The position numbers and the translations under genes were made by a program. The notes beneath the pieces were generated by a model that saw nothing but the letters and a program-made list of their open reading frames with translations, did not search any database and was not told where the DNA came from. A stretch of DNA of 64,000 nucleotides from Gyromitra esculenta (taxonomy: Eukaryota > Ascomycota > Pezizomycetes > Pezizales > Discinaceae): contig JBCAML010000023.1 in assembly GCA_038503075.1 (NCBI GenBank), positions 310,001-374,000 on the forward strand, written 5' to 3'. Position 1 is the first letter of the stretch. The number at the start of each line of letters is the position of its first letter. Shown in pieces: positions 30,595 to 43,457 of this stretch.

Positions 30595-32278
30595 TCATTG
30601 GGGAGGGTACACTTGACGGTGGAATCCATATCCCTCTGGGTACATATTGGAAAGGGGCCCATATTGGGGGAAGAAAGACTGGGTATTAGGGAACAAATTG
30701 TTATCAGAGTCAAGAGGGGACATGAAACGAGTTTTTTTCGGCTCTGGCACTTCGCCTGGGAGAGGCAGTTTTGAAGACGCCTTCTTGGGCTCTGGCGCTT
30801 CGCTGTAGAAAGGCACCTTTGAAGATGTTTTACATCCTGGTGACCTTGGCGATGCTCTCTTAGTCTCGTGTGTTTCAGGCACTTCGCTGTGAAACGAGGA
30901 TCTTGAAAGTGCTCTACCTAGCCCCGGCGATCTCGGGGGTGCTCCCCTAGTCTCCTGGTTTTCCGGCTCCTCACTGTAAAATGGCGACTTTGAAGGTGCT
31001 CTACTCAGCCTAGGTGTTTCGCTGCCAAACGGTGATTTTGGAGGTGCTCCACTTGGCCCTGGTGTTGCGTTGCGAAGCGGATAGCTTGAGGGTAATCCAC
31101 CCCCATTATTTCCTGGATAAACCCAGTATGGCATAAGGGAGCGTTCCCTGTTCAGGTCTCGTTGCCAGCCAGGATTTTTTTTGTTGAACTTGTCCCATAT
31201 CTTTGCGTAATGATTACCTGCGTTGAAGATCTCTTGGTCGGTGGCCTTTTTGTTACCTCTGAATTTTCGAAAATCCGTCCTAGTCTCCCATGTGCTACCA
31301 TGTTCATGCCAAGATATCTTTGGGCATCTTCTTTTGGCTTAGATCCATTGATACCCCAGACCCAGTCTCGTATGCAACCCCAGCGATGCCAAGATAATAC
31401 AAGCGCCAGTGCGGGTCACACAATCTCCTCTCATTTTGGTCACTAGCATCAAAAAACATCCTATCGTCCTTATCCTTTTTCCTGTCTTCATCCACAGCCT
31501 CCTTCCTAAGTGGGTTCATTGATGATGGTACCAGTCTGTACTGGCCGCATCTTTTGGGTCCTAGCTGAATGATAAACCTAAGACCAGTTCCGACCTTTAG
31601 ATATCCTAGTAGGGCACCTCCCTCAAGCTCAGTCTCTTGACCATTGTTGTATGCAGGATTATCATCATCCTCATCGTCTTAACTACCAGAGTAGTCCCGA
31701 GGTGTGTAGTCATTCGAAAGTTCAGAAAGATTGAATTCGCTTCCAGAATGGTTAGAATCGTTATCGGAGTGATCGGATTCGTTGTCAGAGGTCAGGAAGA
31801 GGCTCTGTTGCTGTGCCCGCCCTTTCCCCTTTGCCGATTGATTGGTCTGTTGCTCATCGCCGTGTTTGGTCTCAGCAGCCCTTTGCCATTCAGCTTGTTT
31901 CCTTCGCTCTTCGGCCTCTTGTGCTTCATCTCGTTTCCTCTCTTGGGCCCTTTGCTTTGCGATCTCTTCTTCGTTTGTGCGTTGTTCGGCTTCATCTCGT
32001 TTCTTTTGGTCTTTGGCCCTTTGCTTTGCACTCTCTTCTTCCTTTGTGTGCCGTTCGGCTTCATCTCGTTTCTTTTGGTCTTTGTCTTTTTGCTTTTCCG
32101 CCTCTTCCTCTGCAACTATTTGTCTCTGCAGCTGCCTGTCCCGTTCCTCAACTTCAGCCTTTTCTCTCTTGGCCAAGTTCAGCTCTTTCTCCCATGCATC
32201 TGTAGCCTGCATCTGCTCTATGAGCAGCTGCTTTGACATTTCATCCAGCTCGCTAGACATTGCTTTGAATGCATTCAT
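30595..32278 (-). pseudogene. Coiled-coil Glu/Lys/Arg-rich protein gene with one stop and one frameshift
   Basis: Starts at 32278 (MNAFKAMSSELDEMSKQLLI). A long charged coiled coil follows with 19-20-residue internal repeats (KQRAKDQKKRDEAEQRTNEE), then a Ser/Asp-rich stretch ending at a TAA at 31679-31681. The same frame continues with DDEDDDNPAYNNGQE, LGYLKVGTGLRFIIQLGPKR and DPHWRLYYLGIAGVAYETG to about 31310. There a one-base shift leads into KKATDQEIFNAGNHYAKIWD and a Pro/Ser repeat region (APPKSPFGSE, APSKSPFYSE, SRSSFHSEVPE) ending at 30595. Total about 560 codons. Not recognised; possibly a lineage-specific gene or an element-encoded structural protein. Confidence 0.55.
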
Positions 32279-32849
32279 GGAGGAATTAGTGTAGTTTCTC
32301 GTATACTGGCGCTTTTCTTTTTATTTGCGAGTAGGAGATTGGTATAGTTTCTTGTATACTGGTGCTTTTATTTTTATTTGCGAATAGGGGATTAGTATGA
32401 TTATTTCTTGTTTATTGATGCTCTTCTCTTGAGATGTGAGGAATGTTTGAGTGAGAATGATTTTGTGATGCTCATGTTCTAGTTTATATATTTTTTTCCT
32501 CCTTGTAAGTTTCTTTCTATGGCATCGAGGTGATCCGAAACTGGATCCTTTGCAGGATACACTTTTGGCTCTCTCGATTAGGCGCCTGGATTTAAATTCG
32601 GAGCCCCTATGAGGTTTTTTTTGGGGGGGGGAATATTATTGATATATTATTTAGGCCCCAAAGTATGCACCTTATTATTTCCCAGTGTTGTGCATTTGCT
32701 GTCGTTCAAACTCAGATTCGGCTATCTTAATTCTAGCAAAGCGTTATCTTGTCCCTCGTCCAGAGTTGATCTAGCTGTTCCCCTGCAATAGGCCTTTTTC
32801 TGAAGAGTGAGTTAGGAATAGCGGGGCCATCGTTGGGATATATTCAAAC
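32279..32849. other. Upstream region with short direct repeat
   Basis: TTGGTATAGTTTCTTGTATACTGG-like words are duplicated at about 32290-32310 and 32338-32362, directly upstream of the coiled-coil gene. The rest has no gene. Confidence 0.4.
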
Positions 32850-33173
32850 ATGGCATTGGCCTTTCCAATCATGGGTGTGAACACTGTTCGTAAACAGAGA
32901 AGAGCAGTTGCACACCTATTTCAGAAAGCAGGTACGAATTTAGTTAAAGTCATTGAAGGTTACTGATGGGGAGAAGAGCATAAAGCATATCTCAAGCTTC
33001 AAGATGGTGGAAGAGAGTATTCTCTGCTGCCATTGGGAATGCTCCAAATGAGATTTGATCAGTCTTATGCGGTGGAGGACTTGCGGAGGGCTGTTGGGCA
33101 AAAAAGTTTATTGATTTTAATGCGCGATTTTGAAGCCGAATTATTTTACACGCAGATTGCTAAGGATGTTTGA
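32850..33173 (+). pseudogene. Small unrecognised pseudogene fragment, 107 codons
   Basis: A single frame reads MALAFPIMGVNTVRKQRRAV, later a TGA at 32964-32966, then WGEEHKAYLKLQDGGREYSL and LRRAVGQKSLLILMRDFEAE to a stop at 33171-33173. Amino-acid composition and length of open frame on both sides of one stop suggest former coding. The 3' side is cut by the LTR at 33231. No family recognised. Confidence 0.35.
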
Positions 33174-33230
33174 TTCTATGGAATAAATAAAGTACATAAT
33201 ATAGTTAGAAGGCACATTATGCATTGCTTT

Positions 33231-33638
33231 TCTCAAGGAGCGGGTTTCTTGTCAAGCTCTCGAGTAACCCTCGAGATGAGCAGTGCTAATTGAGTGGGAA
33301 ACCAACAGTGAGAATATGTGCGAAGATTCTACAGGCTCTACGGGGGGTCAAGTTATGATGACTTGAGAACAGAGACAGCAGCGGGTTACGAGGTGTAACC
33401 GAGGGTTGTATTGTAAAATACAAGAGTGAACAATAGAAGACGTTGCTTAAAAAAAGAAGAAGGAAAAGTACAACAAGAGGGAAAAACCCTTCGCTTATAT
33501 ACCATGTTCCAACTCCTTCGATGACAAAGACATGACTCATTGTAAAAGGAAACTCATAAAAACACAAAGAACAATGACGAAACGCAACAACCATGTACCC
33601 ATGTACCTAACCAATCAACGAAACATCCATCCATGAAA
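33231..33638 (-). mobile_element. Solo LTR, subfamily B
   Basis: 408 bp from TCTCAAGGAGCGGG to CATCCATGAAA with perfect duplication GCTTT (33226-33230 and 33639-33643). Confidence 0.93.
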
Positions 33639-33643
33639 GCTTT

Positions 33644-34007
33644 AGAGTGATCTTAGCACACAACCCTTAAATTTCTCATAAAAAGAGTCTCAAGAGCTAG
33701 AAGGTTAGAGATGTATCTCATGGAAAGAGAAGATTGAACGGGTGATTGATGACTTGAGTAGATTGCCTCCTCGCGAGTCTAGTTCCTCAAACCGTTCTTT
33801 TTGATTTGGAAAGCACTTTTAAATGTGGAGCTGCTCCTGGAACTTTTTTAATTTATTTTTGGAATAAGGTGTGAATGAACTTTATTGCCTTGTCCCTAAG
33901 ATCCCCTCACATCATGTCAGAAATGAGCAGGCACTTTAATCTAGCTCCTCCGTACTGGCAGGGGGAAAAAAAAGCACAGAATTCCAGAGTCGCCCTTTAA
34001 AACTCCA
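33644..34007. other. Upstream flank of DDE transposase
   Basis: No gene. It probably includes the left end of the transposon that encodes the next gene, but I could not identify paired inverted repeats by eye. Confidence 0.3.
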
Positions 34008-36395
34008 GTGAAACCAAGAACCTCAAGATGGCGCGAGAGACACAAAGCAGCTGCAGCAGAGCGAGCCCTACACACAGCTGCATTAATCAGAATTCACTTA
34101 GATCTCCCACCAACCATAACCAATAAACCTACTACAAGTCATACAAACAGCAGGCCTTCAACAGCGGGACATATGAGTTTTACAATGTCTAGGCCCTCTA
34201 CTGGCTACCGGAGTATTGCAGCAACCATAGGCAGTAACAATAACAGGTCTACACCCGAAAATAATACTGGTTGGCGCCTTGAGGAGGGGTTAGGAGGGCC
34301 TGTTAGTTGTGTATTGCCAGTGGCGGAAATTGTGAAAGCAATTAGAGAAACAAATGTAGCAGAGTATGAGGATGTTGAGGAGGATCAAGTGATATCAAAT
34401 ATAGAATATGACCAGGCTGTACTTAATTGGCCTCGGGTAGACTCTTTGGTAACAAAAAAACGGGTTTTGGATAAAGGTATGCATTGAGTCCCATAATATA
34501 CAATATATACTAATGGCGTGATGATAAAATATTGGACTAGGCATACTGGACATACAGAAACTACTATCGTCCTCTCATCATCCTACGGGTCAAGATCTTA
34601 AATGGCATCTTCAGGTTTTATATTTTATGAACTGGCAAATAATGTCGATACACAGAAAGAGCAAAGGAAAGCTTATGCTATCGAGAAAAACATGCGCAAT
34701 GAATGTTGCCAACACCTTTCAAAAAGGTCAGCGAGTACAGGAGCGAGTATTAAGGGACGAAAGAGACTGGGTGCAAAAAAGAAAAATTCAGAACAGCGCT
34801 CAGGGGAAAAATGCAAAAATGCTATGCATGTTGCAAGATGAAGGAACAATGATGGTTGTTCAAGAGTGTATAGCGAGTTCTGGGGCAAGTACGTACCCTA
34901 TTCCTTCGTCAGACAGTACCAGAAATCAGCTCATGTTTAACTTCAATTTCTCATAGATCTTCGAGCACATATGATAGCTACTGCAGTAACTACATATTGG
35001 CACTCAACACACCCGGATATAAACAGGCGCCAACAGCTCCACCTTTTTTCAACTTCCTTAGCTGAAATAGAGCGGTCCCATATGAGTACCCCCGCCTTGA
35101 ATAATACTAGTACATCATGCACTGGCAACCCCCAAAAACTCAGTCTCTCAGCACGGACAGCAATAGAATGGCTAAATCAAATGGGGTATAATTGGAAGGA
35201 GGTTAAAAAGGGAGTTTATAAAGATGGCCATGAGCGGCCTAATGTGGTTCAGTATTGACAAGAAATATTTTTGAAAACTTTAAAGGATTTAGAATACCGG
35301 ATGCCATATCCAGTAACAAATAATCAAGAGGTGGATATCGAACTACCATATTTGCCACCAGGAGAACGGCTGTGTATTCCTGTCACCCATGATGAGTGCA
35401 CATGCAATGCAAACGATGGGCCTCATTATCAATGGATCAATGGAGACAACATTCCTATTCGAAAAAAATCTCGAGGCCAAGGACTTCATATCTCTGAATT
35501 CATTACACCTTGGGGTCGTCTCAAAGTCAGTCCTGACGATGTATCAGATGAAGAATTACTTCAACATGGCCTTCATCGCCGCGAGGCAACAGAGATTCTC
35601 CAATGTGGTGGAGATATATGGTGGAACCAGGAGAATATAGTACAACAAACTCTTAATGCTATACTTGTATTTGAGGCTGCCTATCCTGGCTGTCAAGCAT
35701 TGTTTATGTTTGATAATGCTACAAGTCATTGTGCATACGCTGATAATGCATTAAGAGCTTGTAGAATGAATAAGGGATGGGGGGGGCAGCAGCCTCAAAT
35801 GCGTGATGGGTATTATCAAGATAAAGATGAAGAGTTAGTTATACAAACAATGTCTTTTGAGTGCGATGAGAATATACCTAAGGCTATGTGGGGGAAGCCT
35901 AAAGGGCTTCAAGTAATTTTAGAAGAGCGGGGTCTTTGGCCTAAAAGTGGTTTGTATTTAGATTGTAAAACCCGGCAAGGTTTATCCAAACAGCAAAGAA
36001 AACATTCAGAGACTGGACATGACTGCTGTGCCCGCAGGCTCCTATCTCAGCAACCTGACTTCTTGGCTCAAAAAGGAAGGGTACAAGAAGTGGTTGAAGG
36101 TAAGGGACATTTAGTACTATTTTATCCTAAGTTTCATTGTGAACTTAACTGGATAGAATACTTCTGGGCACGGGTTAAACTGTACACCCGTACACACTGT
36201 GAGTATAATCTTAAGTCTCTTCATGAGAATATCCCCATAGCTCTAGATTGGGCCTCCTCATTAATTCCAAAGTGGTGGGGGAAGAGTTCAAGGATTATGG
36301 ATACATATAGAGAAGGAGTAACTTATGGTACCTCAGAATTTAAGACGAGAGCTTATAAAAGCCATAGGCGAGTGGCTGTATGCTCTGAAAGATAA
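34008..36395 (+). pseudogene. Fungal DDE transposase (Tc1/mariner-like DDE_3 type), multi-exon, decayed
   Basis: Parts: 34008-34487 (basic N-terminus, KPRTSRWRERHKAAAAERA), 34602-34956 with a frame change (EQRKAYAIEKNM ... RDERDWVQKRKIQ ... DEGTMMVVQECIASSG), 34971-35258 (SLSARTAIEWLNQMGYNWKE) and a long 3' exon 35271-36395. Catalytic motifs are CIPVTHDECTC (Asp), ALFMFDNATSH (Asp) and FHCELNWIEYFWARVKLYT (Glu). The order matches a common fungal transposase family with the PKFHCELNxIE signature. A TGA at 35256-35258 falls where relatives have Arg. The element ends are not resolved. Non-functional as it stands. Confidence 0.8.
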
Positions 36396-38999
36396 TAAAA
36401 TAGCTATATGATGCAGATAATTAAACAAGTAATTTAAATAGTATTGTTCAGCGGGCAGGACTTGGAGTGTTTATTCTACTAGGACTGCGCACTATTAAAA
36501 TAGGTATTCCTTGGAAATGTATGACAACGAGATGGGAATTTAGTTTAACTGCTATTAAATAGCTTATATCCCAGAAGGCACAATTTTAGGTCTCTTCATT
36601 GCTGAGAAATTCACAAAACTCAATAACTCCGTGATGGTTGAAGTTTATTACATGAAAAATCACTCGGCGCTTAGTAATCTCTTGGCGTTCCAAGGCCAAT
36701 TCTTATTGGTCTACAGTTAAGCCTGCGTGCACCATACCAAGCAAATTAATTTAAACTGACTTCGAATTTTTGAAGCCATCATCTCTTCGATTCTCACTGG
36801 TAACTTCAAGCTCTTTCTTTTGTTCTGCCTCTATTTCCAACTCTTCAACTTCAGGTCATCCTAACCCACTTTTCACAGGTAGTAACGAACTACTTAGGGT
36901 TTAGATCTGTGATCTCGAGGTGTTTTGTGCTCGTAGCGTCCTTGCCTCGTGCTGCCTCGAACAAGATTGCCTCGTAGACCACACGCAGGATATACACGTA
37001 CTCAGGCAGGCATGAAGAACCTGAATATGCAAGTGCGAGTTGATCAGCCAATTCGTTATAGTGTGCCAGCTGAGGACGAATCAAAAATCCCTATCAACAA
37101 AAATTATGTTCAAGTTCTTCATACCTGTCAGCATATACCTATCTAGAACAGCTGCACTTTGTGTTATGCATGAATTTCCACGCTGTCGAATTATCTTTAA
37201 CGAATGTTTTGTTAGTATTGGGGTTAGATTTCTAGGCCTTCTTACTCGCATCAGGTAAGAAGTTTGGAAAAATAAGAGGGATCCTTGAGGGTACCGATTT
37301 GCCTGAAGCCTTCATAATTACGAATTTCACATTTCACATTTCACATTTTCCGCAGGGATTCCAAAATTCTCGCCTTACACGAGTATCTTGTCTGGAGACT
37401 ATCTCTATGAACTCGCTCTTTGTGTATCTTGCATTATCCCCCCGCGCATCTTTCACTGCTTATCTCGAATTCTCAATCTCTTTGATTTTTCGAGGGTTTT
37501 GGACTTCATCGCGATCCCAGAACAAGCTACCCCCTCAGATATGTAACCATGAATTTCCCTTCCTTTGTTTTCTTTCTCCCTGTTTAGTCAGCTGTCTCGA
37601 ATCTTCTTCTGATCTGTTTGAGCTCACCCTTAGTTCTCCGCGATAAGCTATTCCCGTGACATACTTATTAATTCCGAAGCACCGGCTAGAGTATTTTCTC
37701 AAATTCCACGATTCCAAAGCCATATTTCGTGTAATGATGGGATGGGTCTGATATCTTTCTACAACTCAGTCCATGGCTGTAACCCGCCCCTTAGAGGGGG
37801 ATAAATAATGGTTCTCTAGTTCTTTTGATACGTCTGATCCAACAAAATTTTGTCGGCTGGAGAGTCTCTTTACGGACTAGAGCTATCATATCTGCATGTC
37901 AACAACTGACGAAAATAACAAAATTCTACGAAATCTCTGTCAGATCTTACAAAATAGGCTAAGAACGGATTAACTACCACTGATATCTCTAACACTTATC
38001 TGATTCCGATTTGCAGCACCGGGTGTGTGAAGCAAGCCTTTGTCAAAATTAATAGAGATGCAGTGTTGGAACTGTACTAGTTACGTACCGCGTTTGTATT
38101 GTGCTTCAGGTATTTGGATAGCAAGACTGAGAAGCAAACAATGTTGGAGGAGGAGAAAGCTGAATGAAAGAAGAAGGCCAAGAAGAAGAACTCGGTTGAG
38201 ATTGTGCGTGCCTTGGATCGCCTTGTGAGCGGAGAATGGAATAGCTTGATAACACCGAGAACTAAGACAAAAGGCGTTTGTGGATCTGAAATAACAAACT
38301 CAACTTTTCCAAGACCAAATATTTGTTTGTGAGACTCAAAATCCATACTCACGTGCTGGGCGATCTGAGATACTGGTTTGAATATGTTAACATGTTATTG
38401 CTAAGTAATATATCGACTACACATAGTGAAAGTGAACATTTAACTGTGGAACTATATGTTAGCAAGTTTGTCAGTTATGTCGACAATCACATCGTTCTCT
38501 AACCTGAATCCTGCGACCAAAAACAGCACACAACTGGAGAAGATAGAGCGCATAACGGGTTATCCCTTCAACCGTAACCTCGCTGTATCTGGCCTGTACA
38601 GGCCACAAAAAAAACTGACAACCTCTAACTTCACTTCAACCTATTTAATAAATCTACAATCTTTCCTAGAGGGTTATTACTATGTATTTTTTATGACTAG
38701 CATGCTAAATTTAAAATTAGTTGCTTACTACTTTATTAAGTTAGTGTTTCTGAGAGTGTATTTTTAGCCCTGGAAATGACTCTCAACTCCAACTCTAATT
38801 TTTTCCTTTAATAGTTGCGACCATATTCTCAAATTTCTTTTCTGATAAATGGAATAGCTAATAAAGTTTTTATTAGAATCACAAATTTTTGCGCCATTGC
38901 TGGGGCTGACTTTTACAGTGTTGAAAAGTCTTAATTTTGACTGTTTTAAGCAATTGTTAGTAGTTTTTGCTATTATTGATTAGTAAATTTAGTAAGAAT
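36396..38999. other. Long non-coding stretch
   Basis: 2.6 kb without a supported gene. It contains a short TTTCACA microsatellite-like run (37325-37350), AT-rich tracts (38690-38950) and only small overlapping ORFs in mixed frames. It may include degraded transposon remains. Confidence 0.35.
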
Positions 39000-39419
39000 A
39001 AGGCTGTAACGGATCTACAATAACCGTTACCTGCAGTGAAGCATAATAGTACCAGACAAACAGAGAGGTAGTAAGGACCAGCATGAGTGGTGTAGCTACC
39101 ACATGCTAGAGGATACCTGCTACTCTGCTGTTCCAATGGAGCAGAACCAGTGAGAATAGCATTAGCTGACGAGCCAATGATATATCTCCGGTGATACCAA
39201 ACACAGGAAGCTCCTGTGGTGGCATTCCCAATCCATCTGTGCATGTACCAGAGGCCCAGAGCCATTGGCACGGCAATAGGGAATCTATTAAGTGCAGGAC
39301 ACCTCACATGCAACAGTAGACTGATCAGCGCCATTTCCTGCATCTAACATAGGCATAGCATGCAGCTGGCGGATCTAGAAGGTCTAACTGGACAGAACAA
39401 CCAAGGAGTTTTCACAGAT

Positions 39420-39825
39420 TAAGGATTGAATGTAGGGTTAGGTTGTGGTTCGAATGGTTGTTATTGGCTTTAGGTGTTAGGAGGGATAATGTCTTTGTAC
39501 TTCGGGTGTTATTGGTTATTGGGTTTTGATGGGGAAAGCGGGGTATTTAAGCGATGGATTTCGATCGTTCTTTGTCTTCTTCTTCTTCTTTCCTTAAGGA
39601 ACGTTCTCGTTTACCTTCTCCGGTACTGTTCAAATACTATCTCGGTTCTACCTCAGAACCCTCGCAGTCGCTGTTTGCCCACACTGCACTTACCTCGCCT
39701 TGAGGTAGACCCCTCGTAGAACTTGTAGAAACGCTGCACTCTTTGAACGTGTTGTTACCTCGTTTAAGTCGCACTGCTCATCTTCAGGGATACGGAAGAG
39801 CTTAACGAGGAACACAACCGTGAGA
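39420..39825 (+). mobile_element. Solo LTR, subfamily A, nested
   Basis: 406 bp from TTTCACAGATTAAGG to CAACCGTGAGA with perfect duplication GGAGT (39415-39419 and 39826-39830). Confidence 0.92.
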
Positions 39826-41034
39826 GGAGTGCCGGAGAGCACATGTAAGACCGGTACTCCTTACCGCACAGGAAATCTCCAAGAAGCTTTAAATAACAAT
39901 CTAGATGCTATAACCTGCCCGGTTGCTATCCGCAACACAATACACAGGCGCAAGTCCTAACTGCTTCTTATGAACCGCTAAAAGATAACCGTAGGGTTCA
40001 AAGTAGGGATCGAGCAAAGTTCCGTGAAGAACTTCCAATAGTAAGGTTTTAATAACTAACGCTGAAGGGCCAAGGCCTTGCTAAGCGAGATAAAAGTAAT
40101 TCACAAGTAAAAGAGTAAATTGCACGGAAGTGATTTTGCTAGAAACAATATAATATTGATAAGGCTCGTTCTTCGTCGCTAATGATCCGACTCAGAGTTT
40201 ACATCCACTGCGAGAGTATTTATAATGCCTCCTCTCTACTATGTTTGGGTGTAGTGTGGTGTAGAGGCGCTAACTACTATGACAACATGAAACCACTTCG
40301 CCTTATCTCCATACCCGATACCCCATTGAGTTCCCTGGCCCCGATCCACGATTCTCCTAGCAGTATGCATGTCGGTAACACAGGAGTTACGTATTCGTCT
40401 TCATTGCATTCATCTCTTCAAGACGATCATTTCACCTATCCAAATCGTCGCGTAGCATTGCGTTCCCTTATCTTTGTCAGTCTGTAACTCCGCCAGTTTT
40501 GGTCCGATTCGCAATTCGTTTGAACCACAGCGAAGCCAGACACTTCCCCCACATACCCTCCGGGTCCCATTCCGCCGGACGGTTTTGCTTGACGGCCTAA
40601 TGGTTACTTTTGCCCTCGGGGACAGGTCTTTTCTGGTGCTGTCCCCCCTTCTCCAAATACTATACCTACTGGAAGGATTGGAGGCAGGGTAACAGGCTCC
40701 AGTCCCGATCCGGAAGGTGCTAAAGTAGGGTAACTCCAAAGATAGGGTAACTCCAGGGCAAGGAACTCCTTCAAAAGGTACAGGTATAACAGCACAGAAG
40801 TGATCATTAGCTGAATCCGGAGGTGCCCTGCCCGCAATAGCTTGGCATGTTCTCAGGGTCTTGATGGGCCCCCAGGAGAGTAGAACAGAAAGAGGACGGC
40901 GAGTCAGCAGCACTATAAAGATAGTGCATGACCCCGCCACCTGTTGCTCTTCTTCCCAGCCTCATCAGGCGGGATACTACCGAGTAGAGCCCTTAAGATT
41001 ATTGAGTACTTTGCACGAAAATACTCTTAACATC

Positions 41035-41442
41035 TCTCAAGGAGCGAGATTCTTGTCAAGCTCTCAGGTATCCCCCGAGATGAGCAGTGCTACTTGAACA
41101 AGAAACTAACGGCGAGAGTGTATACGAGATTCTACAGGCTCTACGGGCGGATGAAGTTATGATGACTTGAAGACGGCGACTGCGAAGGATTACGAAGTGT
41201 AACCGAGGGTTGTATTGTAGGATACAACGAGTGTACAATAGAAGACGTTGCGTAAGAGAAGAAGAAGAAAAAGTACAACAAGAGGGGAAATCCCTTCGCT
41301 TATATACCACATTCCAACTCTTCCGATGACAAAGACATGACTCATAGTAACGAAAACCCAAAGAAACACAAGGAATAATAATAAGACGCGACAACCATGT
41401 ACCCATATACCTTACCGACCAACGAAACGTCCATCCATGAAA
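41035..41442 (-). mobile_element. Solo LTR, subfamily B, nested
   Basis: 408 bp from TCTCAAGGAGCG to CATCCATGAAA with perfect duplication ACATC (41030-41034 and 41443-41447). Confidence 0.92.
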
Positions 41443-41533
41443 ACATCTCAACCTGATTTTTAGTATTTGCAATGGCCATATTCCTGTACCTATTCCCACT
41501 ATAGAGAAGTAGGACTATCCCCGTTACAAAGGC

Positions 41534-42150
41534 ATCAACACAGCAGTTTGGGCATTCGGGGCCATTTTTCCGCCACCAGTGCCCCTGAAGTTCTAATTAT
41601 TTTTTGACCTAGACTTCCTCTCTTCTTAAAGGTAATACCAGTTTCTATAGGAGTATTATTCACTTTTAAAGGTGTGATTGCTGTTCTAAAAACCTAGGTC
41701 GCTTAATTAGGGTACTTTACAATTTCATTGCTAACAACTTTGGAGTTTGGTCAATAGATTGAAATATTTAATATAATTTTCTTGGGATAGTTGAACCCCA
41801 TTTCCTACTTTATTATCATTTTTAAATTTTTTTTTAGCTTTGGGAGAGATAAAAGTACGGCATAAATACACCTGTTGCTATGGCCGAAAATGCACTACGG
41901 ACGAAGGGATAGGACAATTGATCAGGCCGATAAGGATGTATCCCATAAACTGTTAAAGCTGACTCCTGTCAAGAGAATCGCTTTTATTGAGCATAGATTT
42001 CAGCTAACTCTGACTGAGCTGAACCACAGACATACAGAGAACTCAGCATTTGTTAAAAGTTTATGAGATAAATTCAATCTAGAAGGCTGCTGAGAGTTGT
42101 GGTTATACGAGACGGGTTTGAGGTGTGGTGCCTGAACAAATGCCCTGAAC
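41534..42150. other. Non-coding stretch
   Basis: No supported gene. It contains a poly-T run near 41828. A short ORF at 41875-42066 (RRDRTIDQADKDVSHKLL) lacks support. Confidence 0.3.
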
Positions 42151-42155
42151 GTAAC

Positions 42156-42339
42156 TGTTGGAAGGTGACCCAAAGGCACGTGGTTCTTTAGTGTCATGGG
42201 GCTCCGCAACGAACGAGTGACTGTATATATTTAGTGCTCTCTGCGTTTTCTTCTTCGTTCTTCTTCTCTTATGATCAGACAATATAGAATTCTATTATTG
42301 ATAAACTATTCTCTCGTGTACGTCCTTTGAACGCCAACA
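42156..42339. mobile_element. Short solo LTR, copia-like
   Basis: 184 bp with termini TGTTGG and CCAACA and a perfect 5-bp duplication GTAAC (42151-42155 and 42340-42344). It contains a TATATATTTAG promoter-like word and a pyrimidine-rich stretch. The size and termini resemble Ty1/copia-type LTRs, distinct from subfamilies A and B. Confidence 0.8.
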
Positions 42340-42344
42340 GTAAC

Positions 42345-43320
42345 AAAGGGCTACGGGTGGCAAGCCTAGCAGATTTCTGATTACCTGTCCGATAACCGCC
42401 GGGGTTAAAGAATCGCTGCGAGGCGATCTTCGGGTGAGTGAGGAGGGATAGAACGTTGCGTAGCAGCCTGATCTTCCAATCGCAAGCTTCCCACTTTGTA
42501 CTTCTTCTCCACCATAAAACCCGGAAAACAGGGGTGCATAGCTTTGAATGCTACAGCGCCGTGATCAGAGATGCATTTATTCTTAAGAACTACAACCCGT
42601 TCAATAGCTTAGCGAGCTTCTCTATAATCTACTTTTCTCAGTCACGATACGCTTTGATCGCAGTGCTATATGCCAGTTACCATTTTATATCTATCAGATT
42701 AAATGGACATGTTGCTAGAAGTACACTGCCAGCTATATCTAGCAGATGGTATCTCCCAAAGTACGGTTTTCTGATTGAGGGACAAAGCAAATAGATATGT
42801 ACCATATTACTATTAACCTCCAATCCTTTTGGTATCCTGCTCGCTCATCCGATTTGGACAAAAGAGGAGGAGACAGAAAAGATGGACGTTTGTGTGATAA
42901 TACCCTACTTAGAACAAATCGGACAGTTTCCCTTGTTTCTAAGAAACAGACAGAAATATGAGAATTACATGTATGCCGCACTCTCCTCGTCAGCCCAAGA
43001 CCCCAGCCCTAATTTAGTCAAATTATCCTTTGTAGTCTGAAAGAACTGATCTCTTGATTTCTGGAAGGAGCTCTCTAGCGCTACATACTTCAATTTAGCA
43101 TTTCTTTTCCGTTGCGGTCTTGAGTTCTATAACTTGGAATGGAATAGACCGAAAAGAGTTATAAGCCATAGGTGGAAATTGAACGAGGTATATCGGTCAA
43201 GCGTATAAAAGCGGACATGAGGAGAGTTATTTCGATGAATAAATTAGTTACTTATGGCAATGGGGTATATATATTATTAAGGGAAGCTGCTTGAACAGAG
43301 TACGCAGAACACATTACTTG
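42345..43320. other. Non-coding stretch
   Basis: No supported gene. It contains an AACCCGGAAAACAGGGG word near 42519 that resembles one arm of the MITEs at 44532 and 50321. Confidence 0.35.
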
Positions 43321-43457
43321 TACTCGCAACAGGTATAAAGAACCGGGAAATGAATTTTGCTTGTGATAATTTTTGATTTGTCTTTACTTGCTACACCTAC
43401 AATTTGGCAGGTTAGTTCACATTTACATTTTCGGGTTCTTTATGCCTGCTGCGAGTA
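43321..43457. mobile_element. Small inverted-repeat element (MITE), 137 bp
   Basis: Arms TACTCGCAACAGGTATAAAG and the reverse complement of TTTATGCCTGCTGCGAGTA pair over about 30 bp, leaving a short loop. Confidence 0.7.

Larger units (their letters stand above)
39005..41528. mobile_element. TGTAACGG element, long copy B
   Basis: Begins TGTAACGG and ends CCGTTACA with a perfect 5-bp duplication AAGGC (39000-39004 and 41529-41533). Two LTRs are nested in it (39420-39825 and 41035-41442). Without them it is about 1.7 kb. Relative to copy A it has an extra ~970 bp (39835-40800) with a TATTTATAA promoter-like word near 40220. No coding potential was recognised. The pattern of TG...CA ends, 5-bp duplication and internal promoter-like site suggests a large solo LTR. 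Confidence 0.85.

Noticed and set aside
31637..32236. 199-residue hydrophobic plus-strand ORF resembling a multi-span membrane protein
   Set aside because: It is the antisense shadow of the Glu/Lys/Arg-rich coiled coil on the minus strand; such codons read as Leu/Phe/Ser/Cys in reverse.
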